64,000 nucleotides of DNA, taken from NCBI RefSeq assembly GCF_000717335.1, contig NZ_JNYZ01000005.1:62001-126000 (forward strand), written 5' to 3'. Source of the stretch: Amycolatopsis jejuensis. GTDB lineage: Bacteria; Actinomycetota; Actinomycetes; Mycobacteriales; Pseudonocardiaceae. Positions within the stretch are counted from its first letter, which is position 1, and every line of letters begins with the position of its first letter. A model generated the notes under the pieces. That model was not told the DNA's origin. It saw only the letters and a program-made list of their open reading frames with translations, and did not search any database. The translations under genes and the position numbers were made by a program. Of the stretch, positions 49,806-57,805 are shown piece by piece.

Positions 49806-52142
49806 TCAGAAGGTCCAGCTCAGGCCGTCGGTCGGCGATTCGGGAACGGGTGGGACGAACGACTTGACCTCGAAGCCGATCGGGTCGTCGTGGTTGATCG
49901 GGAACCGCTTCGGGACCTTGCCGGTCGCGCGGGCGTACGCGCACGCGACGGCCGCGACCGAACACGCCACGCCGGCTTCGCCACCGCCGCCCGGCTGCTC
50001 GCCGTTGGACGGCATGGCGATCGCGGTGAAGTCGTGCGGGATGTTCCACTGCCGGGTGTAGAAGTAGTTGTCCCAGCTGGCTTCCAGGAAATGCCCGTCC
50101 TTCAGGTGGACACTGCTGGTGAGCGCGAGCGCCAGCCCGTCCGCGAAACAGCCCATCATCTGCGCTTCGAGGCCGCGCGGGTTGATCACCAGCCCGGTGT
50201 CGATGGCAATGACCGCCTTCGTCACGCGCGGCCCGCCGACGCCGTCGCGCACCTTGCGGTTCACCGTTTCCGGGCGGCAGTCGATCTCCACCATACAGGC
50301 GCTCGCGCCCTTGTACTCCTTGTGGATCGCGATGCCCTGCGCGGTGCCGGCCGGCATCTTCCGGCCCCAGCCGCCGACCTCGGCGACCTTGCGCAGCACG
50401 CCCTTCACCTTGTCGTTCTTGAGGAACTCCATCCGGAAGTCGTACGGGTCCTTGCCCATCGCCTTCGCCAGGATGTCGACCATCATCTCGTTCGCGCAGC
50501 CGACGTCGGGGGAGTACACGTTGCGCATCGACCCGGTGTTGAACCGCTGGTCGGTCTCGGTGAGCGTCTGGTCGACGACCCCGAAGTTGTACGGCATTTC
50601 CTGGCTCAGCACGAAAACCGCCTCGGCGACGCCGAGGTTCCCCAGCCCGGTCGGCAGTTTCGTGGCGACCGACGTGAGCACGTCGCCGAGGCCGTGCCGG
50701 AACGAGGTCTCCACCGACGTGTGCCGCTGCTCGAAGGTGAGCACGTTCCCGCCGAGCACGGTGGCCCGCATCCGCGACGTGGCCATCGGGTGCAGCCTGC
50801 CCTGGCGCGGCTCGTCGGCGCGGTGCCACATCAGCCGGACCGGCTTCCCGAAGGCCTTCGACGCCTGCGCGGCTTCCACCGCGTGGTTGCCGAACAGCTT
50901 GTGCCCGAACGATCCGCCGCCGGTGATGACGTGGACCTTGACCTTGCCCTGCGGCAGCCCGACGGCCTGCGCGACCTCACCCTGCGCCACGATCGGCGAC
51001 TTCAGCCCGGCCCAGACCTCCGCGCTGCCGGCCCGCACGTCGGCCACCGCGCAATACGGCTCCAGCGCCGCGCTGGAGCGGAACATGAACTCGAAATCCG
51101 CTTCGACACTCTTCGCCAGCACCGGCACCTTCGGCACCGCGAGCGGCAGTTCGGCGCGGCGAAGGTTACGCAGCACCGATTCGTCGTTCTCGCCCTCGAC
51201 AGTTCCCGCGCCCCAGTCGACCTTCAACGCGCGTACGCCGTCGATGCACTGGCCGAACGTCTGCGCGCGGACGGCGACGCCGGTCGGGATGATCGCGACG
51301 TCGGTGACCCCGGGCAGCTTCAGCACGTCGGCCTTGTTCTGGATGGCCTTGGGCTTGCCGTTGAGCGTCGGCGGGCGGCAGATCATCGTCGGCAGTGCGC
51401 CCGGGATGTCGAGGTCCATCGCGAACTGCTTCTTGCCGGTGACGATGTCGAGCGCGTCCATCCGGTTCTGCGGCTTCCCGAGGACCTTGAACTCGCCGGA
51501 CCCCTTGAGCTTGCTCGGGTCGAGCTGTACCTGCTTGGTGGTGCTGGACGCGGCTTTCGTCGCGAGTTCGCCGTACGTCGCGGTCTTGCCGTTCGGGGCG
51601 GTGACGATGCCGCCCTTGACGATGAACCGCTCGGCGGTCCCGCCGAGGAGGAGCACCGCGGCTTGCAGCAGCTGCTGCTTCGCGATCGCGGCGGCCACGC
51701 GGATCGGGGTGTACGTCGAAACCGTGGTGTTCGACCCGCCGGTGAGCTGGTTGAAGAGCAGCTCGGGCCGCGCCGGGGCGAGCGTGACGTGCACCTTGTC
51801 CAGCGGCAGGTCCAGCTCCTCGGCGATGATCATCGCGCTGGAGGTGGTGATGCCCTGGCCGACCTCCGCGCGCGGGAGCGCGAACGACGCGCTGCCGTCC
51901 TTGTTGATCGTGACGGTGATCAGCTGCGAGGTCGGGAGCGCGGCGTCGGTGAGCGCGTCGTTGAGGTCGTACAGCTCGGGCGGCTGGGGCAGCGAGGGCA
52001 CCGCGGCCGACGCCGGGGTGGAAAGCCCCACGTCCGCCGCGACGACCAGGGTCCCGGCCGCGACGACATAGCCGAGGAAACCACGCCGGGAAACGCCCGT
52101 GCGCTCGCTCCCGGTGTCCGGGTCGGAGTGACTGAGGGTCAC
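49806..52142 (-). CDS. Molybdopterin-binding large subunit of a molybdenum hydroxylase (IorB/aldehyde oxidase type), Tat-exported
   Basis: 778 residues. The N-terminus carries a twin-arginine signal SRRGFLG (Arg19-Arg20) followed by a hydrophobic stretch and ASA. Landmarks of the xanthine dehydrogenase family are RAEVGQGITTSSAMIIAEEL, FGHKLFGNHAVEAA and, near the end, PGGGGEAG with the active-site Glu. GTG at 52142 is chosen because AAAGGGGAAG lies just upstream. With the 2Fe-2S subunit it hydroxylates an aldehyde or N-heterocycle outside the cytoplasm. The small subunit has no signal and would be co-exported. Confidence 0.9.
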   Translation of the reverse strand: MTLSHSDPDTGSERTGVSRRGFLGYVVAAGTLVVAADVGLSTPASAAVPSLPQPPELYDLNDALTDAALPTSQLITVTINKDGSASFALPRAEVGQGITTSSAMIIAEELDLPLDKVHVTLAPARPELLFNQLTGGSNTTVSTYTPIRVAAAIAKQQLLQAAVLLLGGTAERFIVKGGIVTAPNGKTATYGELATKAASSTTKQVQLDPSKLKGSGEFKVLGKPQNRMDALDIVTGKKQFAMDLDIPGALPTMICRPPTLNGKPKAIQNKADVLKLPGVTDVAIIPTGVAVRAQTFGQCIDGVRALKVDWGAGTVEGENDESVLRNLRRAELPLAVPKVPVLAKSVEADFEFMFRSSAALEPYCAVADVRAGSAEVWAGLKSPIVAQGEVAQAVGLPQGKVKVHVITGGGSFGHKLFGNHAVEAAQASKAFGKPVRLMWHRADEPRQGRLHPMATSRMRATVLGGNVLTFEQRHTSVETSFRHGLGDVLTSVATKLPTGLGNLGVAEAVFVLSQEMPYNFGVVDQTLTETDQRFNTGSMRNVYSPDVGCANEMMVDILAKAMGKDPYDFRMEFLKNDKVKGVLRKVAEVGGWGRKMPAGTAQGIAIHKEYKGASACMVEIDCRPETVNRKVRDGVGGPRVTKAVIAIDTGLVINPRGLEAQMMGCFADGLALALTSSVHLKDGHFLEASWDNYFYTRQWNIPHDFTAIAMPSNGEQPGGGGEAGVACSVAAVACAYARATGKVPKRFPINHDDPIGFEVKSFVPPVPESPTDGLSWTF

Positions 52143-52318
52143 GCTGCTTCCCCTTTCGAGGGTGAGGACCGCGGGTGGGGAACTCTCCACCGTCGCGGGA
52201 TGTGGTGGGCCACCACCTTGCCGGGTGAATTACACGTGGAGTGTTCAACTTCTGGACAGCTCTTGCGGGTAGTGGCGGGTATCCTCCTCCGCGTCACCAA
52301 CGAAGGTGGAGATTCCAC

Positions 52319-53950
52319 GTGAGCACGACGACGTCCTGGTGCGGCGAGGGGCTGCGGGAACCGATCGCGCTGTCCTGGCGCCGCGCGTCGCTCGCCGGGG
52401 TCGAACCGGCGACCGCGCTGCTCGACCTGCGGCCGGTGGAGGTCGACCCGGCCAGCCACCTGCTCGCGGCTGCCGCCCCGGTGCTGGAAGACCTCGACGA
52501 ACGCCTGGCCGGCACCGGAATGTCCACGGTGCTCGTCGACCACGACGGCCGGATGACCCACCGGTGGAGCGCCGATCGGGCCGCGTCCGATTGCTTCGAC
52601 GAGCTGGGGCTCGACATCGGGTCGTGCCTGCTGGAGGAGGTCGTCGGCACCAACGGGCCGGGGACCGCGCTGGAGACCAGGTCGAGCATCGTGGTGCACG
52701 GCGAGGAGCACTACGCGGAGAACCTGCGCGGGTTCAGCTGTTACGGGCACCCGATTTTCCACCCGGTCACCCGCCGGATCGAGGGCGCGCTCGACGTCAC
52801 TTTGCTGGCTGCGCAGGCGAACCCGCTGCTGGCGCCGCTGGTCGCGAAGGCCGTCGAGGAGATCGAGCGGCAGCTGCTGGAAGGCAGCCGGGTGTCGGAG
52901 CGGTCGTTGCTGGCCGCGTTCCAGGCGATGTCGCGCCCGACCCGGCCGGTGGTCGCGATCGGCGCGGACATGCTGTTGTGCAACCAGGCCGCCGCCGACC
53001 TGCTGGAAGGCTCGGACGTCGCCCTGTTGTGGAACCTCGCCGGGGAGGTCGCCGGACCGTCCGAAATGGAGACCGACCTGCGTTCGGGCCAGCGGGCGCG
53101 GGTCCGGGCCGAACCGGTGGCCGGTGCTCGCGGCGGGGTGCTGGTCGAAATCCGGCCGCTCGACGCCTCGGAAACACGGCGCGCGCGGCACCGGAACCAG
53201 ATTTCACCCGATCGAGTGGCTGGGCATGTGCACATTGCGGGCCCGGGAGGGTCCGGGCGCAGCACCGAGGCCCGGCTCAGGGCGCCTGCGGAACCGTGCG
53301 CGGTACTCACCGGTGCGCAGGCGGTGCTGGGTGGCTCGGCGGTGTGGGCGGAGAGGTTCACTGCCGCGGTTGACGCCGGGAGCGGCAGCATCTGTGTCGA
53401 CGGGGTGGATCTGCTACCCGCCGAGCTGGTCGAGCTGGTCGCCACGCACGCGGCGGGCGGGATCGGCCCGCATCTGGTCCTGACGACCGGCCCGCGGGAG
53501 AGCGTGAGCGGCCCGGTACGGGCGCTGATCGCGTCGTGCACCGACAGCGTCGAGCTTTTGCCGCTGGCGCAACGGGTGGCCGACTTCCCGGACATCGCCG
53601 GGCGCATGCTGGCGGACCTGGGCGCGGCCCAGACGCACTGCATCACGCCGGGTGCGCTGCGGGTGCTGGGGTCATACGACTGGCCGGGGAACCTGACCGA
53701 GCTGCGCGCGGTGCTCGGCCAGGCGATCCGGCGGCGGTCGGCGGGCGGGATCGGTCCGGGGGACCTGCCGCCGAGCCTGGTGGCGGATGCGACGGGCCAC
53801 GATCTCGCGCCGATCGAGCTGGCGGAGCGGAATGCGATCGTGGCGGCGTTGCGGTCGGCGAAGGGCAACAAGGTGCGGGCGGCGAGCACACTGGGGATTT
53901 CGCGGACCACGTTGTATGCCCGGATGCGGGCGCTGAAAGTGCAGGGCTGA
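52319..53950 (+). CDS. AcoR-like transcriptional activator with degenerate AAA region
   Basis: 543 residues. Residues about 60-190 resemble a GAF sensing domain (AGTGMSTVLVDHDGRMTHRWS, GTNGPGTALETRSSIVVHGEEHYAENL). The central region is a shrunken AAA module: GPGGSGRST stands where Walker A should have Lys, and the GAFTGA sigma-54 contact is missing. The C-terminal Fis-type helix is intact (IVAALRSAKGNKVRAASTLGISRTTLYARMRAL). It works without sigma-54, which actinobacteria lack. The GTG at 52319 has GGTGGAG upstream. Divergent from the molybdenum hydroxylase operon, its likely target. Confidence 0.88.
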   Translation: MSTTTSWCGEGLREPIALSWRRASLAGVEPATALLDLRPVEVDPASHLLAAAAPVLEDLDERLAGTGMSTVLVDHDGRMTHRWSADRAASDCFDELGLDIGSCLLEEVVGTNGPGTALETRSSIVVHGEEHYAENLRGFSCYGHPIFHPVTRRIEGALDVTLLAAQANPLLAPLVAKAVEEIERQLLEGSRVSERSLLAAFQAMSRPTRPVVAIGADMLLCNQAAADLLEGSDVALLWNLAGEVAGPSEMETDLRSGQRARVRAEPVAGARGGVLVEIRPLDASETRRARHRNQISPDRVAGHVHIAGPGGSGRSTEARLRAPAEPCAVLTGAQAVLGGSAVWAERFTAAVDAGSGSICVDGVDLLPAELVELVATHAAGGIGPHLVLTTGPRESVSGPVRALIASCTDSVELLPLAQRVADFPDIAGRMLADLGAAQTHCITPGALRVLGSYDWPGNLTELRAVLGQAIRRRSAGGIGPGDLPPSLVADATGHDLAPIELAERNAIVAALRSAKGNKVRAASTLGISRTTLYARMRALKVQG

Positions 53951-53953
53951 GAG

Positions 53954-54772
53954 TCAGCCCGCAGCGCGGTAGGCGGCTCCGCTCGCGTTCGGTTTCGTCC
54001 CGTTGTACAAGCCGGTCGGAGCGGTCTTCGTCGACAGCGTGAACCACGCGTAACGCTCCACAAAGGACAGACCCTGCAGCATGGCGGTCGAGTTCTTCAC
54101 GAATTTCGCCTGCTGGGCCGCACTGGGGTAGCGCGGGGCGCCGTGCCCGAAGTCGGTGAGTGCGTACTCGGTGAGCCAGATCGGCTTGTGGTAACGGTTG
54201 TGCACGGCTTCGAGGTACCTCCGCAGCTGCCCGACAGCGGCGTCGGAGAAGTCGCCGCCGTACCAGTGCACCGGAATGAAGTCCACTTTGTACTTCCGGG
54301 ACGCGGCGCCGCGCATGAAGGTGTCGAGCCAGCTGCCCGCCTTGTCCGCGTTCGCGGCGACCGCGGGGGCACCGAGGCGCATGCCGGTCGACTGCAGTTT
54401 CGGCCACAGGCCGAGCGCTTGGTCGGGGGACATGTTCGCCTGCCCGCCGTGGTCGGGTTCGTTGAAGCCCAGCAACGTTTTCCCGAGTGACTTCGCCTTG
54501 TTCAGGTTCTGTTGCGTGACCGACCCCTTGCCCCACATCATCGGGACGAACTCGATCCCGCTCGGCTTCGTGACCCCCTGCAGGTCCGCGGCCCAGTCGT
54601 AGAACCAGCCGGCCCGGACGTCTTTCAGTGCCTGGCTCACGCCGGGTGTGTTGTTGATACTGGCGCCTTTTTTCTTGCCCGCCAAAGTGTCTGCGGACGT
54701 ACTCGGTGCGGCGACGGTGAGCGCGAGCAGCAGTGCCAGCACTGCCGGGACGAACTTGCGGATCCACGACAT
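53954..54772 (-). CDS. Secreted GH128 (asl1-like) beta-1,3-glucanase
   Basis: 272 residues with a signal peptide (1 to about 27, ending TSA). The TIM barrel shows the acid/base Glu105 in LGFNEPDHGGQANMSP and the nucleophile Glu202 in IWLTEYALTDFG, the two glutamates of family GH128 (endo-beta-1,3-glucanases). AAAGGGGAATCC precedes the ATG at 54772; the longer frame is not plausible. It should digest fungal cell wall glucan. Divergent from the barwin-like gene, with a palindrome made of two regulatory boxes between them. Confidence 0.85.
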   Translation of the reverse strand: MSWIRKFVPAVLALLLALTVAAPSTSADTLAGKKKGASINNTPGVSQALKDVRAGWFYDWAADLQGVTKPSGIEFVPMMWGKGSVTQQNLNKAKSLGKTLLGFNEPDHGGQANMSPDQALGLWPKLQSTGMRLGAPAVAANADKAGSWLDTFMRGAASRKYKVDFIPVHWYGGDFSDAAVGQLRRYLEAVHNRYHKPIWLTEYALTDFGHGAPRYPSAAQQAKFVKNSTAMLQGLSFVERYAWFTLSTKTAPTGLYNGTKPNASGAAYRAAG

Positions 54773-54854
54773 CGGCGGATTCCCCTTTCCGGACCACGGA
54801 TTTCCGGAAACGCTAGACCTCGGAACGTGCCGAGTCGAGGGTTCCGGAGGTTTT

Positions 54855-54871
54855 CTGTGGTGGTACCGCAA
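54855..54871 (-). promoter_or_regulatory. PR-cluster box A, facing the GH128 gene
   Basis: On the minus strand TTGCGG-TACC-ACC followed by ACAG. It is 86 bases before the GH128 start and forms the left half of a palindrome with box B. Confidence 0.55.
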
Positions 54872-54877
54872 GGGCTT

Positions 54878-54894
54878 CTGCGGGGCCACCACAG
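54878..54894 (+). promoter_or_regulatory. PR-cluster box B, facing the barwin-like gene
   Basis: CTGCGG-GGCC-ACC followed by ACAG on the plus strand, 86 bases before the start at 54977, the same distance as box A to its gene. The two halves give CTGTGGTGG...CCACCACAG with inner CCGCA/TGCGG. Confidence 0.55.
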
Positions 54895-54976
54895 AGTCCG
54901 GTCCGGATTCTTGCCGGAGTGCGGACCGGTACCCGACGCTCGGGCTGCTCTGTTCACGGAAAAGGGAGTCCAAACC

Positions 54977-55363
54977 ATGTCCGGATGGAGAAACGCGGCG
55001 GCGGTGGCTGCCTGTGCGGCGGCTTTCCCGATTGCCATGGCCGGTTCCGCGCAAGCCGCGACCAACGGCAGCGCGACCTATTACAACGATGCGGGCTACG
55101 GCGCTTGCGGGCAGCAGATCAATGCGGCGACTCAGATGCTCGTCGCGGCCCCGGCGGCACTGTGGACGTCGCCGAATCCCAATAACGACCCGTTGTGCCG
55201 CAAGTCGATCCGGGTCACCTACAACGGCAAGACCATCACCGTGCCGATCAAGGACAAATGCCCCAGCTGCGATTCCACCAAGATCGACCTCAGCCTTCCC
55301 GCGTTCCGGTCACTGGCCAATCCGGACCTCGGGATCATCAGGGTCACCTGGTCGATCGTCTGA
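54977..55363 (+). CDS. Secreted barwin/RlpA-like double-psi beta-barrel protein
   Basis: 128 residues. Signal peptide about 1-27 (AQA-ATNG). The mature part GSATYYNDAGYGACGQQINAATQMLVAAPAALW and IKDKCPSCDSTKIDLSLPAFRSLA is the double-psi beta-barrel of barwin, expansins, RlpA and Streptomyces papain inhibitor; Cys44, 74, 95 and 98 can make two bridges. Plant barwins are PR-4 proteins that bind chitin or RNA. AAAGGGAG 8 bases before the ATG. The function may be antifungal, protease-inhibiting or wall-loosening. Confidence 0.85.
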   Translation: MSGWRNAAAVAACAAAFPIAMAGSAQAATNGSATYYNDAGYGACGQQINAATQMLVAAPAALWTSPNPNNDPLCRKSIRVTYNGKTITVPIKDKCPSCDSTKIDLSLPAFRSLANPDLGIIRVTWSIV

Positions 55364-55371
55364 TCCCGGTT

Positions 55372-56667
55372 TCATCCCGGCGGATCCAGCCCGGCCGGAA
55401 TACCGGACAGTTCCGCCCGGCCGGCAATGCCGAGTTTGCGGTAAACGCTGGACAGGTGGAATTCCACGGTCCGCACGGTGAGACATTCCTGTTCGGCGAT
55501 ACGGCGGTTGCTCAGCCCGGTGCGGGCCAGTCCGGCGATCTTGCGCTCCTGCGGGGTGAGGTGATCGCCGGCCTGGCGCGCGAGCCGGCGCAGAGCCTGC
55601 TCCACCCGGTTCGACCAGCCGTGGTAACCGTTGCGCGCGGCGAGCCCCGCGGCACTGCGCAGCACTTCCCTTGCTTCGCTGTACCGCTGCGCGGAACTCA
55701 GGAAATGCGCCAGGTCGTAGCGCGCGCGAAGGAGCTCTTCGATGGCCGCGCTTTCTGCGAGCAGGTCGGCCGCCCTGCGCACCGACTCGGGATTTCGCTT
55801 GACCACCACCGCGTGCGCGTGCGCAGCCACCCCGAGCGCCCAGGTGCCCGACCATCTTCGCGCCAGCAGCAGTTCCCGTTCGGCGAGCACCGCGGCGAGC
55901 CGGTGCCGCCCGGCCGCCTCCGCGCACAGCGCCGCGCGAGACCGCCACGGCTGCACCGCCGGGTTGTGCACCCCGGCCGCCATGAGCAGCCGTCCGCACT
56001 CCAGGAAATTGCCTCGCGCCACGTCGTGCCTGCCGGCCGCGAACTCGAGATGCCCGGCCGCGGCGAACAGTTCCGCCTTGTCCTGGTAGCGCAGGATCAC
56101 CGGATCGCAAGCGTGGTCGACGATCAATGCGGTCGCCGCGTCGATGGCGCCACCGTCCACCAGCGCCAGCACCGACCACGCCACCAGCAGTTCCCGCAAC
56201 ATCGGCTGCCGGGTGCGGCCGAGCAGGTCGGACAGCATGGCGGCGCCTTCGTCCGGTGCGCCGCGCAGCACCCGCAACCGGGCGTGCAGCGCGGTCGCGA
56301 ACTCCCGCTGGGTTGCGTCCGGACCGCGGGCGCGGCGCACGCAGTGGTGCTGCGCGAGGTCGGCCGCACCGGCGTGGATGAGCGCGAAAACCGCGCACCA
56401 CCACGAAAGCAGGTCGTGCGCGGCGGGGGAACGCAGCACCGCCTCGGCCTCGCGGGCCACCGTCTCACGGTCGGCGCCCCGGTTGGCCATACCGATGGCC
56501 CGGAGGGCCCGCCGCCGCTCGGGCGGCGCGCTGTCCGCCCATTGCGCGACGGCCGCCCCGCCCGGAACGTAGGGCAGCCACCAGGTGCCCGGCAGCGCGG
56601 TGGCGTGGTCCGGCAATGGCGGCAGCGTCCGCGTCGCGCCGGCCGGCGGGGGACCGGTGTCATTCAT
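55372..56667 (-). CDS. LuxR-type regulator lacking an ATPase domain (paralogue 1)
   Basis: 431 residues. The C-terminal 65 residues are a LuxR helix-turn-helix (LTPQERKIAGLARTGLSNRRIAEQECLTVRTVEFHLSSVYRKLGI). The rest (about 30-350) is a run of Ala-rich helical repeats like TPRs, resembling the C-terminal half of LAL/MalT-type regulators without the AAA ATPase. It is divergent from the GH19 chitinase and its end is 8 bases from the barwin-like gene. Paralogue of the protein at 57806-59041, sharing VRTVEFHLS.VYRKLGI and the same architecture. Confidence 0.88.
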   Translation of the reverse strand: MNDTGPPPAGATRTLPPLPDHATALPGTWWLPYVPGGAAVAQWADSAPPERRRALRAIGMANRGADRETVAREAEAVLRSPAAHDLLSWWCAVFALIHAGAADLAQHHCVRRARGPDATQREFATALHARLRVLRGAPDEGAAMLSDLLGRTRQPMLRELLVAWSVLALVDGGAIDAATALIVDHACDPVILRYQDKAELFAAAGHLEFAAGRHDVARGNFLECGRLLMAAGVHNPAVQPWRSRAALCAEAAGRHRLAAVLAERELLLARRWSGTWALGVAAHAHAVVVKRNPESVRRAADLLAESAAIEELLRARYDLAHFLSSAQRYSEAREVLRSAAGLAARNGYHGWSNRVEQALRRLARQAGDHLTPQERKIAGLARTGLSNRRIAEQECLTVRTVEFHLSSVYRKLGIAGRAELSGIPAGLDPPG

Positions 56668-56682
56668 GGAAAGTGCCTCGAA

Positions 56683-56716
56683 TCGTTTTCCGGGTTTGCG
56701 GGGTAACCGAAAACGA
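56683..56716. promoter_or_regulatory. Inverted repeat with PR-cluster box C next to the LuxR paralogue 1 start
   Basis: TCGTTTTCCGG and CCGAAAACGA form an inverted repeat with one extra base. It contains TTGCGG-GGTA-ACC (56696-56708, plus strand). It lies 15-49 bases before the regulator start at 56667, where a bound protein could block or control its promoter. The whole interval 56668-57022 holds no gene. Confidence 0.5.
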
Positions 56717-56911
56717 TCGAAGTTTAGGAAACGATGATCATTTATGTCAACGACCGGGGAAACTCGGAAACAGCTTCACTCGGACGGAGCAGCAGTGCAC
56801 TGCTCACCTGGGCGTTTTTCCGGACCGCGCCTGGCTTCCCCGTAGTGGACCAGACATCTGAGCACAACCGGGGTCGGGGATTTCTTTACGCTCATACGTA
56901 TCTTCGGACGA

Positions 56912-56933
56912 ATTGCGGACGCACCGTGAAGAC
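56912..56933 (+). promoter_or_regulatory. PR-cluster box D, facing the GH19 chitinase gene
   Basis: ATTGCGG-ACGC-ACCGTGAAGAC, matching 18 of 22 bases of the box before the thaumatin-like gene. The ACC ends 97 bases before the chitinase start. Confidence 0.65.
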
Positions 56934-57022
56934 GGTTCCGGGCGGCGCGTGCGTTGATGGGCTTTCGGCGGTGTCCGCCATTCCTCCGGGCGGACCCCGG
57001 GAGACGATGGGAGATCCGGAAC

Positions 57023-57751
57023 GTGCTGTTCACGAGGATTGCCGCGGTGGCGGCTGCAGTGCTGGCCTGCGGGTTCACCGGGATGAGTACCGCGTCGGTG
57101 GCGCACGCACAGCCCGACGGGCAAGCTGCCGGTTTCGTGGTGAGCGAGGCCCAGTTCAACAAAATGTTCCCCGGCCGCAACGGTTTTTACACGTATCGCG
57201 GTCTGACCGACGCGCTTTCTGCCTACCCGCGCTTCGCGACCACCGGCAGTGCCACGGTCAAAAAGCGGGAAGCGGCCGCGTTTCTGGCGAACGTCAGCCA
57301 CGAAACGGGCGGGCTGAAGTACATCGTCGAGCAGAACAAGGCGAACTACCCGCATTACTGCGACACCGGCAAACCCTATGGCTGTCCGGCCGGGAAGGCC
57401 GCGTACTACGGCCGTGGCCCGCTGCAGATCAGCTGGAACTACAACTACAAGGCCGCAGGCGACGCACTGCATCTGGACCTGCTGCACAATCCGAGTCTCG
57501 TCGAAAAGAACGCCGCCGTCGCGTGGAAGGCGGCGCTCTGGTTCTGGAACACCCAGAAGACTGCGGCCGGAACCTTGATTCCGCACGACGCGATGGTGAA
57601 CGGCAAGGGCTTCGGCGAAACCATCCGCACGATCAACGGCGGCGTCGAATGCAACGGAAGGAACCCGGCGCAGGTCCGCTCGCGGGTGGAGGCGTACAAG
57701 AAGTTCAGCAGCATGCTCGGGGTCGGCCCGGGCGGCAATCTCAGCTGCTGA
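57023..57751 (+). CDS. Secreted GH19 chitinase
   Basis: 242 residues from the GTG at 57023. Signal peptide about 1-30 (AHA-QPDG). The catalytic Glu94 in SHETGG and Glu103 in VEQN have the 9-residue spacing of Streptomyces GH19 chitinases, followed by YYGRGPLQISWNYNY and INGG. There is no chitin-binding domain. The enzyme hydrolyses fungal chitin. The counterpart of plant PR-3. It ends at a strong hairpin shared with the convergent regulator gene. Confidence 0.92.
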   Translation: MLFTRIAAVAAAVLACGFTGMSTASVAHAQPDGQAAGFVVSEAQFNKMFPGRNGFYTYRGLTDALSAYPRFATTGSATVKKREAAAFLANVSHETGGLKYIVEQNKANYPHYCDTGKPYGCPAGKAAYYGRGPLQISWNYNYKAAGDALHLDLLHNPSLVEKNAAVAWKAALWFWNTQKTAAGTLIPHDAMVNGKGFGETIRTINGGVECNGRNPAQVRSRVEAYKKFSSMLGVGPGGNLSC

Positions 57752-57760
57752 CGCGGGTTT

Positions 57761-57789
57761 CCACCGGAAGGCGCGCGGCCTTCCGGTGG
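57761..57789. terminator. Bidirectional hairpin terminator
   Basis: CCACCGGAAGGC and GCCTTCCGGTGG are a perfect 12-base inverted repeat around a 5-base loop. It lies between the convergent stops at 57751 and 57806 and has no long U-tract, as is usual in actinobacteria. Confidence 0.75.
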
Positions 57790-57805
57790 ATTCCGCCGTC
57801 CCGGG

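Noticed and set aside
49890..52322. 810-codon plus-strand frame over the molybdenum hydroxylase large subunit
   Set aside because: Antisense shadow; the minus-strand gene has signal peptide, active-site motif and family length.
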